A DNA stretch of 64,000 nt, from NCBI RefSeq assembly GCF_003194625.1, contig NZ_QHKX01000001.1:1116001-1180000 (forward strand), written 5' to 3'. Positions 10,205 through 18,044 of this stretch are shown here, piece by piece. Position 1 is the stretch's first letter; every line of letters starts with the position of its first letter. The DNA comes from Nocardioides solisilvae. Its GTDB lineage: Bacteria > Actinomycetota > Actinomycetes > Propionibacteriales > Nocardioidaceae. Under the pieces are notes generated by a model. That model saw only the letters and a list, made by a program, of their open reading frames with translations. It was not told the DNA's origin and made no database searches. The translations under genes were made by a program, and so were the position numbers.

Positions 10205-11631
10205 CCGTCCCCAACGTCCTGGCCACCCGCTACGCCGGGGCCGACCTCGCCGCCATCTGGTCGCCCGCGCACAAGATCGTCCTCGAGCGGCAGCTGTGGG
10301 TCGCGGTGCTGAAGGCGCAGCGCGACCTCGGCATCGCCGTCCCCGACGGCGTCGTCGAGGCCTACGAGGAGGTCGTCGCCCGCGGGGCCGACGGCGTCGA
10401 CCTCGCCTCGATCGCCGAGCGGGAGCGGGTCACCCGCCACGACGTGAAGGCGCGGATCGAGGAGTTCTGCGCGCTCGCCGGCCACGAGCACATCCACAAG
10501 GGGATGACCTCGCGCGACCTCACCGAAAACGTCGAGCAGCTCCAGCTGCGGCAGTCCCTCGAGCTGCTCCGCGACCGCGCCGTCGCGACGCTCGCCCGCC
10601 TCGCCCGGCTCGCCGCCGAGCACGAGGCCACCGTGATGGCCGGCCGCTCCCACAACGTCGCCGCCCAGGCCACGACGCTCGGGAAGCGGTTCGCCACCGT
10701 CGCCGACGAGCTGCTGATCGGCGTTCAGCGGGTCGAGGAGCTGCTGGCCCGCTACCCGCTGCGCGGGATCAAGGGCCCGATGGGCACCGCCCAGGACATG
10801 CTCGACCTGCTCGACGGCGACGCCGCCAAGCTGCAGCAGCTCGAGGAGCGGGTCGCCGCCCACCTCGGCTTCGACCACGTGCTGACCAGCGTCGGCCAGG
10901 TCTACCCGCGGTCGCTGGACTTCGACGTCCTCTCCGCGGTCGTGCAGCTCGTCGCCGCCCCCTCCAACCTCGCCACCACGATCCGGCTGATGGCCGGCCT
11001 CGAGCTCGTCACCGAGGGGTTCAAGGAGGGCCAGGTCGGCTCCTCGGCGATGCCGCACAAGATGAACACCCGCTCCTGCGAGCGGGTCAACGGGCTGGCC
11101 GTGGTCACCCGCGGCTACCTCTCGATGGTCGGCGAGCTCGCCGGCGACCAGTGGAACGAGGGCGACGTCTCCTGCTCCGTCGTCCGCCGGGTCGCGCTGC
11201 CCGACGCCTTCTTCGCCGCCGACGGCCTCTTCCAGACCTTCCTCACCGTGCTCGACGAGTTCGGCGCCTTCCCCGCGGTGATCCAGCGCGAGCTGGACCG
11301 CTACCTGCCCTTCCTGGCCACCACCAAGGTGCTGATGGCCGCCGTCCGCGCCGGCGTGGGCCGCGAGGTCGGTCACGAGGCGATCAAGGAGGCCGCCGTC
11401 GGGGTCGCCCTCGACATGCGTCAGGGCCAGGTCGAGAACGACGTCTTCGACCGCCTCGCCGCCGACCCGCGCCTCGGGCTCTCCCGCGAGCAGATCGACG
11501 GCCTCGTCGCCGACCCGATCGAGTTCACCGGCGCCGCCGTCGCCCAGACCCAGGAGGTCTGCCGCCGCGTCGCCGCCCTCGTCGAGCGGCACCCCGCCGC
11601 CGCGGCGTACAGCCCCGGCTCGATCCTGTAG
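10201..11631 (+). CDS. purB: Adenylosuccinate lyase
   Basis: A 476-residue fumarase/aspartase-superfamily lyase with two roles: SAICAR to AICAR and adenylosuccinate to AMP, releasing fumarate. Motifs include RVTRHDVKARIEEFC with the early His, the HIHKGMTSRDLTEN segment, RSHNVAAQATTLGKRF, and the signature GSSAMPHKMNTRSCE (about residues 280-294) that holds the catalytic Ser loop. The ATG overlaps the purD stop. A GC-rich hairpin 12 bases after the stop probably ends the purD-purB unit. Confidence 0.97.
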   Translation: MTVPNVLATRYAGADLAAIWSPAHKIVLERQLWVAVLKAQRDLGIAVPDGVVEAYEEVVARGADGVDLASIAERERVTRHDVKARIEEFCALAGHEHIHKGMTSRDLTENVEQLQLRQSLELLRDRAVATLARLARLAAEHEATVMAGRSHNVAAQATTLGKRFATVADELLIGVQRVEELLARYPLRGIKGPMGTAQDMLDLLDGDAAKLQQLEERVAAHLGFDHVLTSVGQVYPRSLDFDVLSAVVQLVAAPSNLATTIRLMAGLELVTEGFKEGQVGSSAMPHKMNTRSCERVNGLAVVTRGYLSMVGELAGDQWNEGDVSCSVVRRVALPDAFFAADGLFQTFLTVLDEFGAFPAVIQRELDRYLPFLATTKVLMAAVRAGVGREVGHEAIKEAAVGVALDMRQGQVENDVFDRLAADPRLGLSREQIDGLVADPIEFTGAAVAQTQEVCRRVAALVERHPAAAAYSPGSIL

Positions 11632-11643
11632 GGGGTCCCGCGG

Positions 11644-11665
11644 GATCCCCGCTCAGGCGGGGATC
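11644..11665 (+). terminator. Hairpin after purB
   Basis: GATCCCCGC, loop TCAG, GCGGGGATC: a perfect 9-bp stem starting 12 bases after the purB stop. There is no T-tract, as is common in high-GC genomes. Confidence 0.5.
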
Positions 11666-11754
11666 GCTGAGCTTCGTGGGGCGTGCAAGCCCCGCCAACC
11701 CGCAGGAACCCGCGCCAAGTTCGCGAGAGCGTCCCAGCATCCGAGAATGGCGGC

Positions 11755-12372
11755 ATGAGCAGCACCCCCGACGCCAGGACCGGCTCCGACCTCACTCCCC
11801 GCGCCCCGGGCGACGCACCCGTCACCGTCTCGGTGACCCGCCACGTCGCCCCCGACCACCTCGACGAGATGCACGCGTGGCTGCAGGCGGGCAACACGCT
11901 GGCGCAGCGGTTCCCAGGGTTCCTGGGGAGCGGGTGGGTGCGGCCGGGGGAGGAGTCGACCGAGTGGCACATGCTCTACCGGTTCGCCGACCCCGCGTCG
12001 CTGGAGGCGTGGGAGTCCTCGCCGCAGCGGCGCTGGTGGCTCGACGCCGCCGAGGGCAAGGTCGAGTCGACCCGGGTGGAGCGCCGCACCGGCATCGAGG
12101 GCTGGTTCGACGAGCCCGCCTCGACCGAGGTGGCCGGCGAGGCTGCGGCGCCGTCCGCGCCCCCGCGGTGGAAGCAGATGGTCGTGATCTTCCTGGTCTT
12201 CTTCCCGCTCAGCCTGACCGCCAACTGGGTCTCGGGCCGCACGATCGGCGACTGGGCGCTCCCGCTGCGGGTGCTGGCCTCGGTGCTGGTGATGACGCCG
12301 CTGATGACCTACGTGCTCCTGCCCTTCGCGACGCGCAGGATGCAGTGGTTCCTCGCGCCCGGGGAGCGCTGA
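11755..12372 (+). CDS. ABM-domain membrane protein
   Basis: A 205-residue protein with an antibiotic-biosynthesis-monooxygenase-like domain (about 22-120: VTVSVTRHVAPDHLDEMHAW, then FPGFLGSGWV and LYRFADPASLEAWESSPQRRWWL). Two membrane helices follow (about 142-162 and 172-195). This ABM-plus-two-helix layout occurs in bacterial YgiN-like membrane proteins with no established role. The ATG at 11755 is chosen because upstream codons show no coding bias; GAGAAT 6 bases ahead is a weak -10. The downstream lipoprotein starts 15 bases after its stop. Confidence 0.75.
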   Translation: MSSTPDARTGSDLTPRAPGDAPVTVSVTRHVAPDHLDEMHAWLQAGNTLAQRFPGFLGSGWVRPGEESTEWHMLYRFADPASLEAWESSPQRRWWLDAAEGKVESTRVERRTGIEGWFDEPASTEVAGEAAAPSAPPRWKQMVVIFLVFFPLSLTANWVSGRTIGDWALPLRVLASVLVMTPLMTYVLLPFATRRMQWFLAPGER

Positions 12373-12389
12373 CCTGCCACTCGGCAGGT
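12372..12389 (+). promoter_or_regulatory. Hairpin covering the start of the lipoprotein gene
   Basis: ACCTGCC, loop ACTC, GGCAGGT: a 7-bp perfect stem between the two genes. Its right arm includes the only purine-rich ribosome-site candidate and the first bases of the GTG at 12388, so it could limit initiation until the upstream gene is translated. Confidence 0.4.
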
Positions 12390-12840
12390 GCGCCGGCTCG
12401 TCGTCCTGGTCGCCCTGCTGCTGGGCCCGTGGCTGGCCGGCTGCTCCGAACCGGTGCCCACCCCGCGGATCACGCAGGGCCCGCTGGCGGTGGGCGAGGA
12501 CGGACTGCCCCTGGCCTTCCCGCGCGCCGAGGTGCCCCTGCCGGTCGGCGAAGCGGCGGACGCGTTCACCCCCGCCCGGGGCCGTTTCGCCCTCACCCTC
12601 ACCGTGCCCGACGACGCTGCCGCGGTCGTCGCGGGGCTCGACGCGACGATGCGGCGCTCTGGCTTCCGGCGGCTCGACGAGGGGAGCGACGAGGGGGACG
12701 GCGCCGACGCGCTCGACCGGGCCTACGAGTCGCCCGGCTGGGTGGTCGAGGTGGGCGTCCAGCAGGGCGGGGTGGCCCGGCCGCGCCAGCAGCAGCCCGC
12801 GGGTACGACGCGCCTCACCTACCGGGTCGAGGCCCGCTGA
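12388..12840 (+). CDS. Small lipoprotein, unknown
   Basis: A 150-residue predicted lipoprotein: MRRLVVLVALLLGPWLAGCSE gives a lipobox with Cys19. The mature part (RFALTLTVPDDAAAVVAGLD and TRLTYRVEAR) looks like a small alpha/beta domain. No family is recognised. It follows the ABM membrane protein by 15 bases and is probably co-transcribed. It is convergent with mhuD. Confidence 0.65.
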   Translation: MRRLVVLVALLLGPWLAGCSEPVPTPRITQGPLAVGEDGLPLAFPRAEVPLPVGEAADAFTPARGRFALTLTVPDDAAAVVAGLDATMRRSGFRRLDEGSDEGDGADALDRAYESPGWVVEVGVQQGGVARPRQQQPAGTTRLTYRVEAR

Positions 12841-12870
12841 GCGAGAGCAGGCAGCAGTCAGGTCGGGGGA

Positions 12871-12886
12871 GGGAGCCTCAGCTCCC
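12871..12886. terminator. Bidirectional hairpin between lipoprotein and mhuD genes
   Basis: GGGAGC, loop CTCA, GCTCCC between two convergent genes. It overlaps the mhuD stop codon (12878-12880). Confidence 0.4.
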
Positions 12887-13186
12887 GGGCCTCACGTCGA
12901 GCACGACCTCGAACTCGAGCAGGTCGGCCCCGGTGGCGACGGGCTTGGCGCGCTCGCCGGCGTGCGCGGTGCGGGCGTCGCCGTCGCGCCAGGCGACGAA
13001 CGACTCCTCGTCCTCCCACTCGGTGAGGACGAAGTAGCGGGCGTCCCCGCCGGTGGGGCGCAGCAGCTTGAAGCCGAGGAAGCCGGACGACTTCTCGACC
13101 GACCCGGCGCGCGCGGCGAAGCGCCGCTCGAGCTCCTCCGAAGAGCCCTCGGGGACGGTGATGGCGTTGATCTTCACGACGGACAT
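12878..13186 (-). CDS. mhuD: MhuD-type heme-degrading monooxygenase
   Basis: A 102-residue ferredoxin-fold ABM protein closely resembling mycobacterial MhuD (Rv3592). It starts MSVVKINAITVPEG, carries GFLGFKLLRP, and ends AHAGERAKPVATGADLLEFE then VVLDV, lining up with MhuD essentially without gaps. The residues important in MhuD are all present at the same positions: Asn7, Arg26, Trp66 and the iron-ligand His75. MhuD degrades heme to iron and mycobilin without releasing CO; that this product applies here is inference. TAGGCT lies 7 bases before the ATG (leaderless). No heme transporter is adjacent; the divergent neighbour is a CorC/HlyC protein. Confidence 0.88.
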   Translation of the reverse strand: MSVVKINAITVPEGSSEELERRFAARAGSVEKSSGFLGFKLLRPTGGDARYFVLTEWEDEESFVAWRDGDARTAHAGERAKPVATGADLLEFEVVLDVRPGS

Positions 13187-13193
13187 GTCCTCG

Positions 13194-13220
13194 AGCCTAC
13201 AAACCCCGGGTCGCTAGCGT
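13194..13220. promoter_or_regulatory. Divergent -10 elements of mhuD and the CorC/HlyC gene
   Basis: On the minus strand TAGGCT (13194-13199) lies 7 bases before the mhuD ATG. On the plus strand TAGCGT (13215-13220) lies 7 bases before a GTG at 13228. Both mRNAs would be leaderless. The second element rules out the GTG at 13219 as the start, since it overlaps the -10 itself. Confidence 0.5.
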
Positions 13221-13227
13221 GCAGGAC

Positions 13228-14544
13228 GTGGACGCCGACACCTTGGTCAACCTGTTGCTCGTGCTCGTCTTCGTCCTGGTGGGCGGGGTCTTCGCCGGCA
13301 CCGAGATGGCGATCGTCTCGCTGCGCCCCGGCCAGGTGCGCCGGATCCGCGAGGGCGGCGCCCGCGGGGCGCGCACCGCCGACCTGGTCGAGGACCCCAA
13401 CCGGTTCCTCTCCGCGGTGCAGATCGGCGTCACGGTCGCGGGCTTCTTCTCGAGCGCGTACGGCGGCGCCACGATCGCGCCCGACCTCGCGCCCGTGCTG
13501 GCGGGGTGGGGCCTGGCCGAGGGGGCGGCGGACACCGTCGCCCTGCTCCTGATGACGCTGCTCATCGCCTACCTGTCGCTGGTCCTGGGCGAGCTGGTGC
13601 CGAAGCGGCTGGCCATGCAGCGGGCGGTCGGCTTCACGAAGGTCCTCGCGCCGCCGCTCAACGTCTTCGCCACGCTCTGCCGCCCGGTGATCTGGCTGCT
13701 CTCCCGCTCGACCGACGTCGTGGTCCGGCTGCTCGGCGGCGACCCGGACGCCAAGGAGGAGGAGATGACGGCCGAGGAGATCCGCGACACCGTGGAGACC
13801 AACCGGGCGATCCGCCCCTACCACCGCCGGATCCTCACCGACGTCTTCCGCTCCGGCGACCGCCGCCTCACCGCGGTGATGACGCCGCGTCCCGACGTGG
13901 TGTTCCTCGACGGCCACCGCACGGTCGCCGAGGTGCGCGCCGACGTCGCGGAGTCGTCGTACTCCCGCTACCCCGTGCTCGGCGACGACGTCGACGACGT
14001 CCTCGGCTTCGTGCACCTGCGCGACCTGCTCACGGCGGGCCCCGAGCACCAGGACGCCCCGGTCTCCTCGATCGCCCGCCCCCTGGCGGTGCTGCCGGGC
14101 ACCAACCAGGTCCTCGCCTCGCTGGCCCGGATGCGACGCGACCAGGATCATCTCGCCCTGGTCGTCGACGAGTACGGCGGCACCGAGGGGATCGTCACCC
14201 TCGAGGACCTGGTCGAGGAGCTGGTGGGGGAGATCTACGACGAGTACGACACCGGCTTCGACCCCGAGGACACCGTGCTGGACGAGGGCGACGCCGTCAC
14301 GGTCGACGGGTCGCTCAACGTCGACGAGCTGATGGAGCGGACCGGCCTCGACGTGAGCGGCCGCGGCTTCGACACCGTCGGCGGCTACGTGGTCGCCCGG
14401 CTCGGCCGGCTCGGCGAGGTCGGGGACGTCGTGGTCGAGGAGGACGTGCGGCTCGAGGTGGTCGAGGCGAGCGAGACCCGGATCCTGCGGGTCCGGATCA
14501 CCCGGGTCCCCGACGAGGAGACCGGGGCCGGTGGCGACGACTAG
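13228..14544 (+). CDS. CorC/HlyC (CNNM-type) membrane protein with CBS pair
   Basis: A 438-residue protein with the standard three-part layout. A DUF21/CNNM membrane domain (about 1-185) contains [19 protein letters not shown] and [18 protein letters not shown] pair follows (about 205-325; [20 protein letters not shown] and [19 protein letters not shown]). The C-terminal transporter-associated CorC_HlyC domain (about 335-430) has [18 protein letters not shown]. The family is linked to Mg2+/Co2+ efflux; older hemolysin labels are misleading. The GTG at 13228 is preferred over 13219 because of the promoter geometry. purC begins 10 bases after its stop but has its own -10 element overlapping the stop codon. 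Confidence 0.88.
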   Translation: MDADTLVNLLLVLVFVLVGGVFAGTEMAIVSLRPGQVRRIREGGARGARTADLVEDPNRFLSAVQIGVTVAGFFSSAYGGATIAPDLAPVLAGWGLAEGAADTVALLLMTLLIAYLSLVLGELVPKRLAMQRAVGFTKVLAPPLNVFATLCRPVIWLLSRSTDVVVRLLGGDPDAKEEEMTAEEIRDTVETNRAIRPYHRRILTDVFRSGDRRLTAVMTPRPDVVFLDGHRTVAEVRADVAESSYSRYPVLGDDVDDVLGFVHLRDLLTAGPEHQDAPVSSIARPLAVLPGTNQVLASLARMRRDQDHLALVVDEYGGTEGIVTLEDLVEELVGEIYDEYDTGFDPEDTVLDEGDAVTVDGSLNVDELMERTGLDVSGRGFDTVGGYVVARLGRLGEVGDVVVEEDVRLEVVEASETRILRVRITRVPDEETGAGGDD

Positions 14545-14547
14545 GCT
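14542..14547 (+). promoter_or_regulatory. Predicted -10 element of purC
   Basis: TAGGCT, overlapping the TAG stop of the upstream gene and 7 bases before the GTG at 14555; leaderless spacing. Confidence 0.5.
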
Positions 14548-14554
14548 GCGGGGC

Positions 14555-15529
14555 GTGACCGACCCCGAGCAGCTCGCGTCCCTGGGCATCCCCGTCGCAC
14601 CGGCGATCGAGGGCACCACCCACCTGCACAGCGGCAAGGTCCGCGACCTCTACCGGATCGACGCCGGCGAGCACGCCGGGCGTCTCCTCATGGTCGCCAG
14701 CGACCGGATCTCGGCCTACGACTTCGTGCTGGGCACGACCATCCCCGACAAGGGCGAGATCCTCACCCGGATGTCGCTGTGGTGGTTCGGCCAGCTGGCC
14801 GACCTGGTGCCCAACCACGTCGTCTCCACCGACGTGCCCGAGGTCGTCCGCGGCCGCGCGGTGGTCTGCGAGCCGCTCGAGATGTTCCCCGTGGAGTGCG
14901 TGGCCCGCGGCTACCTCACGGGCTCCGGGCTCGCCGACTACCGGGCCACCGGCGAGGTCTGCGGGATCGCGCTGCCCCCCGGCCTGGAGGACGGCTCCCG
15001 GCTGCCCGAGCCGGTCTTCACCCCGGCCACCAAGGCCGAGCTGGGCGACCACGACGAGAACGTCTCGTACGACGCGGTCGTGGCGACGATCGGTGCCGAC
15101 GCCGCCGCCGAGCTGCGCCGCCTGACCCTCGCGGTCTACGGCCGCGCGGAGCAGGTCGCCCGCGAGCGCGGCATCGTGCTCGCCGACACCAAGCTGGAGT
15201 TCGGGGTCTCGACAGGCTCGACCGGCGAGGGACCCGGCTCGACCGGCGGGGGACCCGGCTCGACCGGCGGGGGGAGCCGCAGGGTCGTCCTCGGCGACGA
15301 GGTGCTCACCCCCGACTCCTCGCGCTTCTGGCCGGCCGACGAGTGGCAGCCGGGCCGCACCCAGCCGTCGTACGACAAGCAGATCGTCCGCAACTGGCTC
15401 ACGGGCCCCGAGTCCGGCTGGGACAAGGCGTCCGGCGAGGCGCCGCCGCCGCTGCCCGAGGCGGTCGTCGCCCACACCCGCGCGCGGTACGTCGAGGCGT
15501 ACGAGCGGCTGACCGGCGAGCGGTTCTGA
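14555..15529 (+). CDS. purC: SAICAR synthetase with a repeat-derived insertion
   Basis: A 324-residue PRAIC-succinocarboxamide synthase, which joins CAIR and aspartate with ATP. Motifs: HSGKVRDLY (about 25-33), [31 protein letters not shown] (signature) and TKLEFG, then [15 protein letters not shown]. Between TKLEFG and VLGDEV the family normally has a few residues. Here there are about 23 extra (219-241), Gly/Ser/Thr-rich, encoded by three 21-base tandem repeats that look like an intergenic repeat. The reading frame is kept and all catalytic motifs are intact. The GTG at 14555 is chosen because TAGGCT lies 7 bases upstream; an in-frame GTG at 14531 lies before that element. Confidence 0.95.
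   Translation: MTDPEQLASLGIPVAPAIEGTTHLHSGKVRDLYRIDAGEHAGRLLMVASDRISAYDFVLGTTIPDKGEILTRMSLWWFGQLADLVPNHVVSTDVPEVVRGRAVVCEPLEMFPVECVARGYLTGSGLADYRATGEVCGIALPPGLEDGSRLPEPVFTPATKAELGDHDENVSYDAVVATIGADAAAELRRLTLAVYGRAEQVARERGIVLADTKLEFGVSTGSTGEGPGSTGGGPGSTGGGSRRVVLGDEVLTPDSSRFWPADEWQPGRTQPSYDKQIVRNWLTGPESGWDKASGEAPPPLPEAVVAHTRARYVEAYERLTGERF
15215..15277 (+). repeat. Three 21-bp tandem repeats inside purC
   Basis: Units at 15215, 15236 and 15257 start GGCTCGACCGGCG and encode [21 protein letters not shown]. They are preceded by GTCTCGACA, which with the first unit forms the GTCTCGACAGGCTCGACC pattern familiar as an intergenic repeat in Nocardioides-like genomes (from memory). The third unit differs only in its last bases. 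Confidence 0.85.
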
Positions 15530-15533
15530 GCCC

Positions 15534-15983
15534 GTGGGGTTCACCGTGGCCCACGACTTCGAGGCCCCCGTCGGGGAGGTCTTCGACTACCTCGCCGACC
15601 CCCGCAACCGGCCCGCGTGGCAGTCCAGCCTGCGCCGGGTGGAGCTCCTCGACGGGCTGCGGCCCGACGGCGAGCCGGGCCTCGGGACCCGCTGGTACGA
15701 CGTCACCTGGCCGGGCGTGCGCCCGCTCATGCAGGTGACCGCCTGGGAGCAGAACGTGCGGTGGGTCGAGCACGGCCGCTGGCGCGGGCTCGAGGTCACC
15801 CTCGACCTCGTCTTCACCCCGCTCGAGGAGGACCGCACCCGGGTGCGGGCCACGACGGTGACCCGGGCGACGGGCTGGCGCCGGCCGCTCGGCCTCCTGC
15901 TCGACCGGCTGGGGCCGGTGGCCGCCCGCGACGACCTGCGCCGCGCCGCCCGCCGCGTGGCCCGTCAGGGACGCAGCAGGTAG
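15534..15983 (+). CDS. SRPBCC-family protein
   Basis: A 149-residue START/Bet v1-like helix-grip protein (polyketide cyclase/dehydrase group): it opens VAHDFEAPVGEVFDYLADPRN, has a central W.E.....VRWVEHGRW strand pair, and a long C-terminal helix. Such proteins bind hydrophobic ligands; the ligand is unknown. It starts with GTG 4 bases after the purC stop, so it is likely co-transcribed with purC. Its last 19 bases overlap the end of the convergent methyltransferase gene. Confidence 0.75.
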   Translation: MGFTVAHDFEAPVGEVFDYLADPRNRPAWQSSLRRVELLDGLRPDGEPGLGTRWYDVTWPGVRPLMQVTAWEQNVRWVEHGRWRGLEVTLDLVFTPLEEDRTRVRATTVTRATGWRRPLGLLLDRLGPVAARDDLRRAARRVARQGRSR

Positions 15984-17092
15984 AACCGGAAGAAGTCGTG
16001 CTCGATCGGCAGCACCTCGATCGACCCGAACCCGGCCTCGACGGCCAGCTCGCCGACCCGGTCGCTGCGCAGCACCGTGCCGAGCGCGGCCGACGGCCGG
16101 GTGGCCAGCGCGGCCGGCAGGCAGTGGGTGACGCTCCAGCCGTACATCAGCCGCTCGACGTCGCCGGCGTCGGGCTTGAACCGGTCGGCCACCCGCTCGT
16201 CGGCCACCAGGAGCACCCCGTCGGGGGCGAGCGCGCCCCGGATCGCGGCGAGCGCCTCGACCGGCCGGGCCATGTCGTGCAGGGCCTCGAAGACGGTCAC
16301 GAGGTCGTAGGGGCCGGTCAGGGCCGACGGGTCGGCGGCGTCGACCAGGTGGAAGGCGACCCGGTCCGCCACGGGTGACCCGACGGCGTGACCGCGGGCC
16401 GCCTCGACCGAGGCGTGGTCCAGGTCGAACCCGTCCACCCGGGCCGTGGGCAGGGCGGCGGCCAGCCCCAGCGTCGACCACCCCTCGCCGCACGCGACGT
16501 CGGCGACCCGCAGCGCGTCGCCCTCCGTCGCGGCGTGCAGCTCCGGCAGCGTGGCGAGCCAGTCGGGCAGGTCGTGGACGAACGCGGGCCGGTTGATGCC
16601 GGCCTGGCCGCGCCGCAGCGCCTCGCCGTAGGCCTCGAAGGGCACCCCCGAGCCGCTGCGGTAGGCCGCGGGGAGGCGGTCGAGGACGCCGCCGATGCCG
16701 GCCACCAGGTCGGCCAGCGGGCCGACGTGCCACGGGTCCTCGGCGTCCACCAGCACCCGGCGGCCGGCCACCGGGAGCCCGAACGCCGGGGCGTGGCCCG
16801 GCTGGCCCGCGACGGCCGGGTCCGGCCCCTCGGGGAGGCCGGTGACGTCGAGCATCCCGGCCACCGCCTGCTGCTCGGCCCACTCCCGGACGTACCGGGC
16901 GTCGAGGCCGGTCCGGGTCGCGAGCTCCTCGGCGGTCGCCGGGCCCTGCTCGGCGAGGCAGGAGTAGAGGCCCAGCTCGCGGCCGAGGTGGACCGCGAAG
17001 AGCTCGAGCGCCCCGGTCGTCGCCCCCACCAGCCGCTGGGCCAGCTCCTCGGTCGTCGTCCCCGTCGTCGTCCCCGTCGTCGTCTCGGTCAT
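15965..17092 (-). CDS. Class I SAM-dependent methyltransferase
   Basis: A 375-residue protein. The N-terminal third is a winged-helix-like domain (ELGLYSCLAEQGPATAEELA, then TRTGLDARYVREWAEQQAVAG) as in small-molecule methyltransferases. The SAM-binding Rossmann part follows with VADVACGEGWSTLGLAAALP (motif I) and VDGFDLDHASVEAA. FEALHDMARPVEALAAIRGAL and PDGVLLVADE mark motifs post-II and III. The substrate is unknown. The N-terminus MTETTTGTTTGTTTEE is encoded by a 12-base repeat and may vary in length. It is convergent with the SRPBCC gene. Confidence 0.8.
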   Translation of the reverse strand: MTETTTGTTTGTTTEELAQRLVGATTGALELFAVHLGRELGLYSCLAEQGPATAEELATRTGLDARYVREWAEQQAVAGMLDVTGLPEGPDPAVAGQPGHAPAFGLPVAGRRVLVDAEDPWHVGPLADLVAGIGGVLDRLPAAYRSGSGVPFEAYGEALRRGQAGINRPAFVHDLPDWLATLPELHAATEGDALRVADVACGEGWSTLGLAAALPTARVDGFDLDHASVEAARGHAVGSPVADRVAFHLVDAADPSALTGPYDLVTVFEALHDMARPVEALAAIRGALAPDGVLLVADERVADRFKPDAGDVERLMYGWSVTHCLPAALATRPSAALGTVLRSDRVGELAVEAGFGSIEVLPIEHDFFRFYLLRP

Positions 17093-17180
17093 CGCCGCAC
17101 CTTCGCGCTCGTCGGACCCCCATCGTGGGCACGCCCGGGGCCGCGGCGCCATCCCCCACCTGCGGGACGTGGCGGCCGGG

Positions 17181-17984
17181 TCAGTCCCCGTCGGGCCCGT
17201 CGAGGGAGGCGAGGAGCTCCCGCGCCACCCGGGCCGGGTCCTCCCAGTGGGGTGCGTGCCCGAGCCCGTCGAGGACGCGCAGCCGGGCCCGGGGCAGCGC
17301 CGCGGCCAGCGCCCGCTGCTCGGCCTCGCTCGAGACCGGGTCCCGGTCGCCCCAGAGCAGGAGCGTCGGGGTCGTGAGGCCCGCGAGGTCGGCGGCGTCG
17401 TCGGCCGTCGCGAAGCCGTCGGCGACCGCACGCCACACGCGGGCCGGCACCGCGTGGCTCGCGGCGACCGCCGCCTCGAGGAAGTCGGCGGGGACGTCGG
17501 GACTCGACGTCCCCTCCTGGAAGTCGCGCACCCACGCCTCGGGCACCCGGTCGTCCGGCGTGCCGAGGGCGTGCAGCTCGTCGCGGAGACCGGTCATCGA
17601 GTCGTTGGGGGTCGCCGGAAGTGCGCCGACCAGGACCAGCGCCGCGACCCGGGAGGGCCGGGCGAGCGCGACCCGGCGGGCGACGAGCGAGCCCAGCGAG
17701 TGCCCGACCAGCACGACGGCGGCCCCGTCGGGGCGCTGGTCGAGGACGGCGACGACGTCGGCGGCGAGGTCGGCGACGGCGTACCCCTGGTCCGGGCGCG
17801 GGGCCCGGCCGTGACCGCGGAGGTCGACCGCGGACAGGTCGAGGCCCGGCCCCGGGGCGCCGGCGAGGTGGGGGAGCAGCAGGTCCCAGGACTGCGCGGA
17901 GTCGGTGAAGCCGTGCAGCAGCAGGACCGGGGCGCCCCCCGGGCGGCCGGTGCGGCGGACGGGGAGCTCGACGGGTCCGGTCAC
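17181..17984 (-). CDS. Alpha/beta hydrolase
   Basis: A 267-residue cytoplasmic alpha/beta-fold hydrolase. LLLHGFTDSAQSWDLLLPHL holds the oxyanion-hole HG. VLVGHSLGSLVARRVA has the nucleophile Ser in GHSLG. LLLWGDRDPV carries the acid Asp and GLGHAPHWEDP the catalytic His. This is the general esterase/haloperoxidase-like group; the substrate cannot be assigned. The GTG at 17984 is the only reasonable start after the upstream open frame loses protein-like composition. It lies 88 bases upstream of the methyltransferase on the same strand. Confidence 0.82.
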   Translation of the reverse strand: MTGPVELPVRRTGRPGGAPVLLLHGFTDSAQSWDLLLPHLAGAPGPGLDLSAVDLRGHGRAPRPDQGYAVADLAADVVAVLDQRPDGAAVVLVGHSLGSLVARRVALARPSRVAALVLVGALPATPNDSMTGLRDELHALGTPDDRVPEAWVRDFQEGTSSPDVPADFLEAAVAASHAVPARVWRAVADGFATADDAADLAGLTTPTLLLWGDRDPVSSEAEQRALAAALPRARLRVLDGLGHAPHWEDPARVARELLASLDGPDGD

Positions 17985-18032
17985 CGGGGCATCGTGGCAC
18001 TCCTGATCCCTGACGGGCGACCCCTCGTCCCC

Positions 18033-18038
18033 TAGATT
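18033..18038 (+). promoter_or_regulatory. Predicted -10 element of the acyl-CoA ligase gene
   Basis: TAGATT, 6 bases before the ATG at 18045; leaderless spacing. Confidence 0.45.
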
Positions 18039-18044
18039 TGGCCC

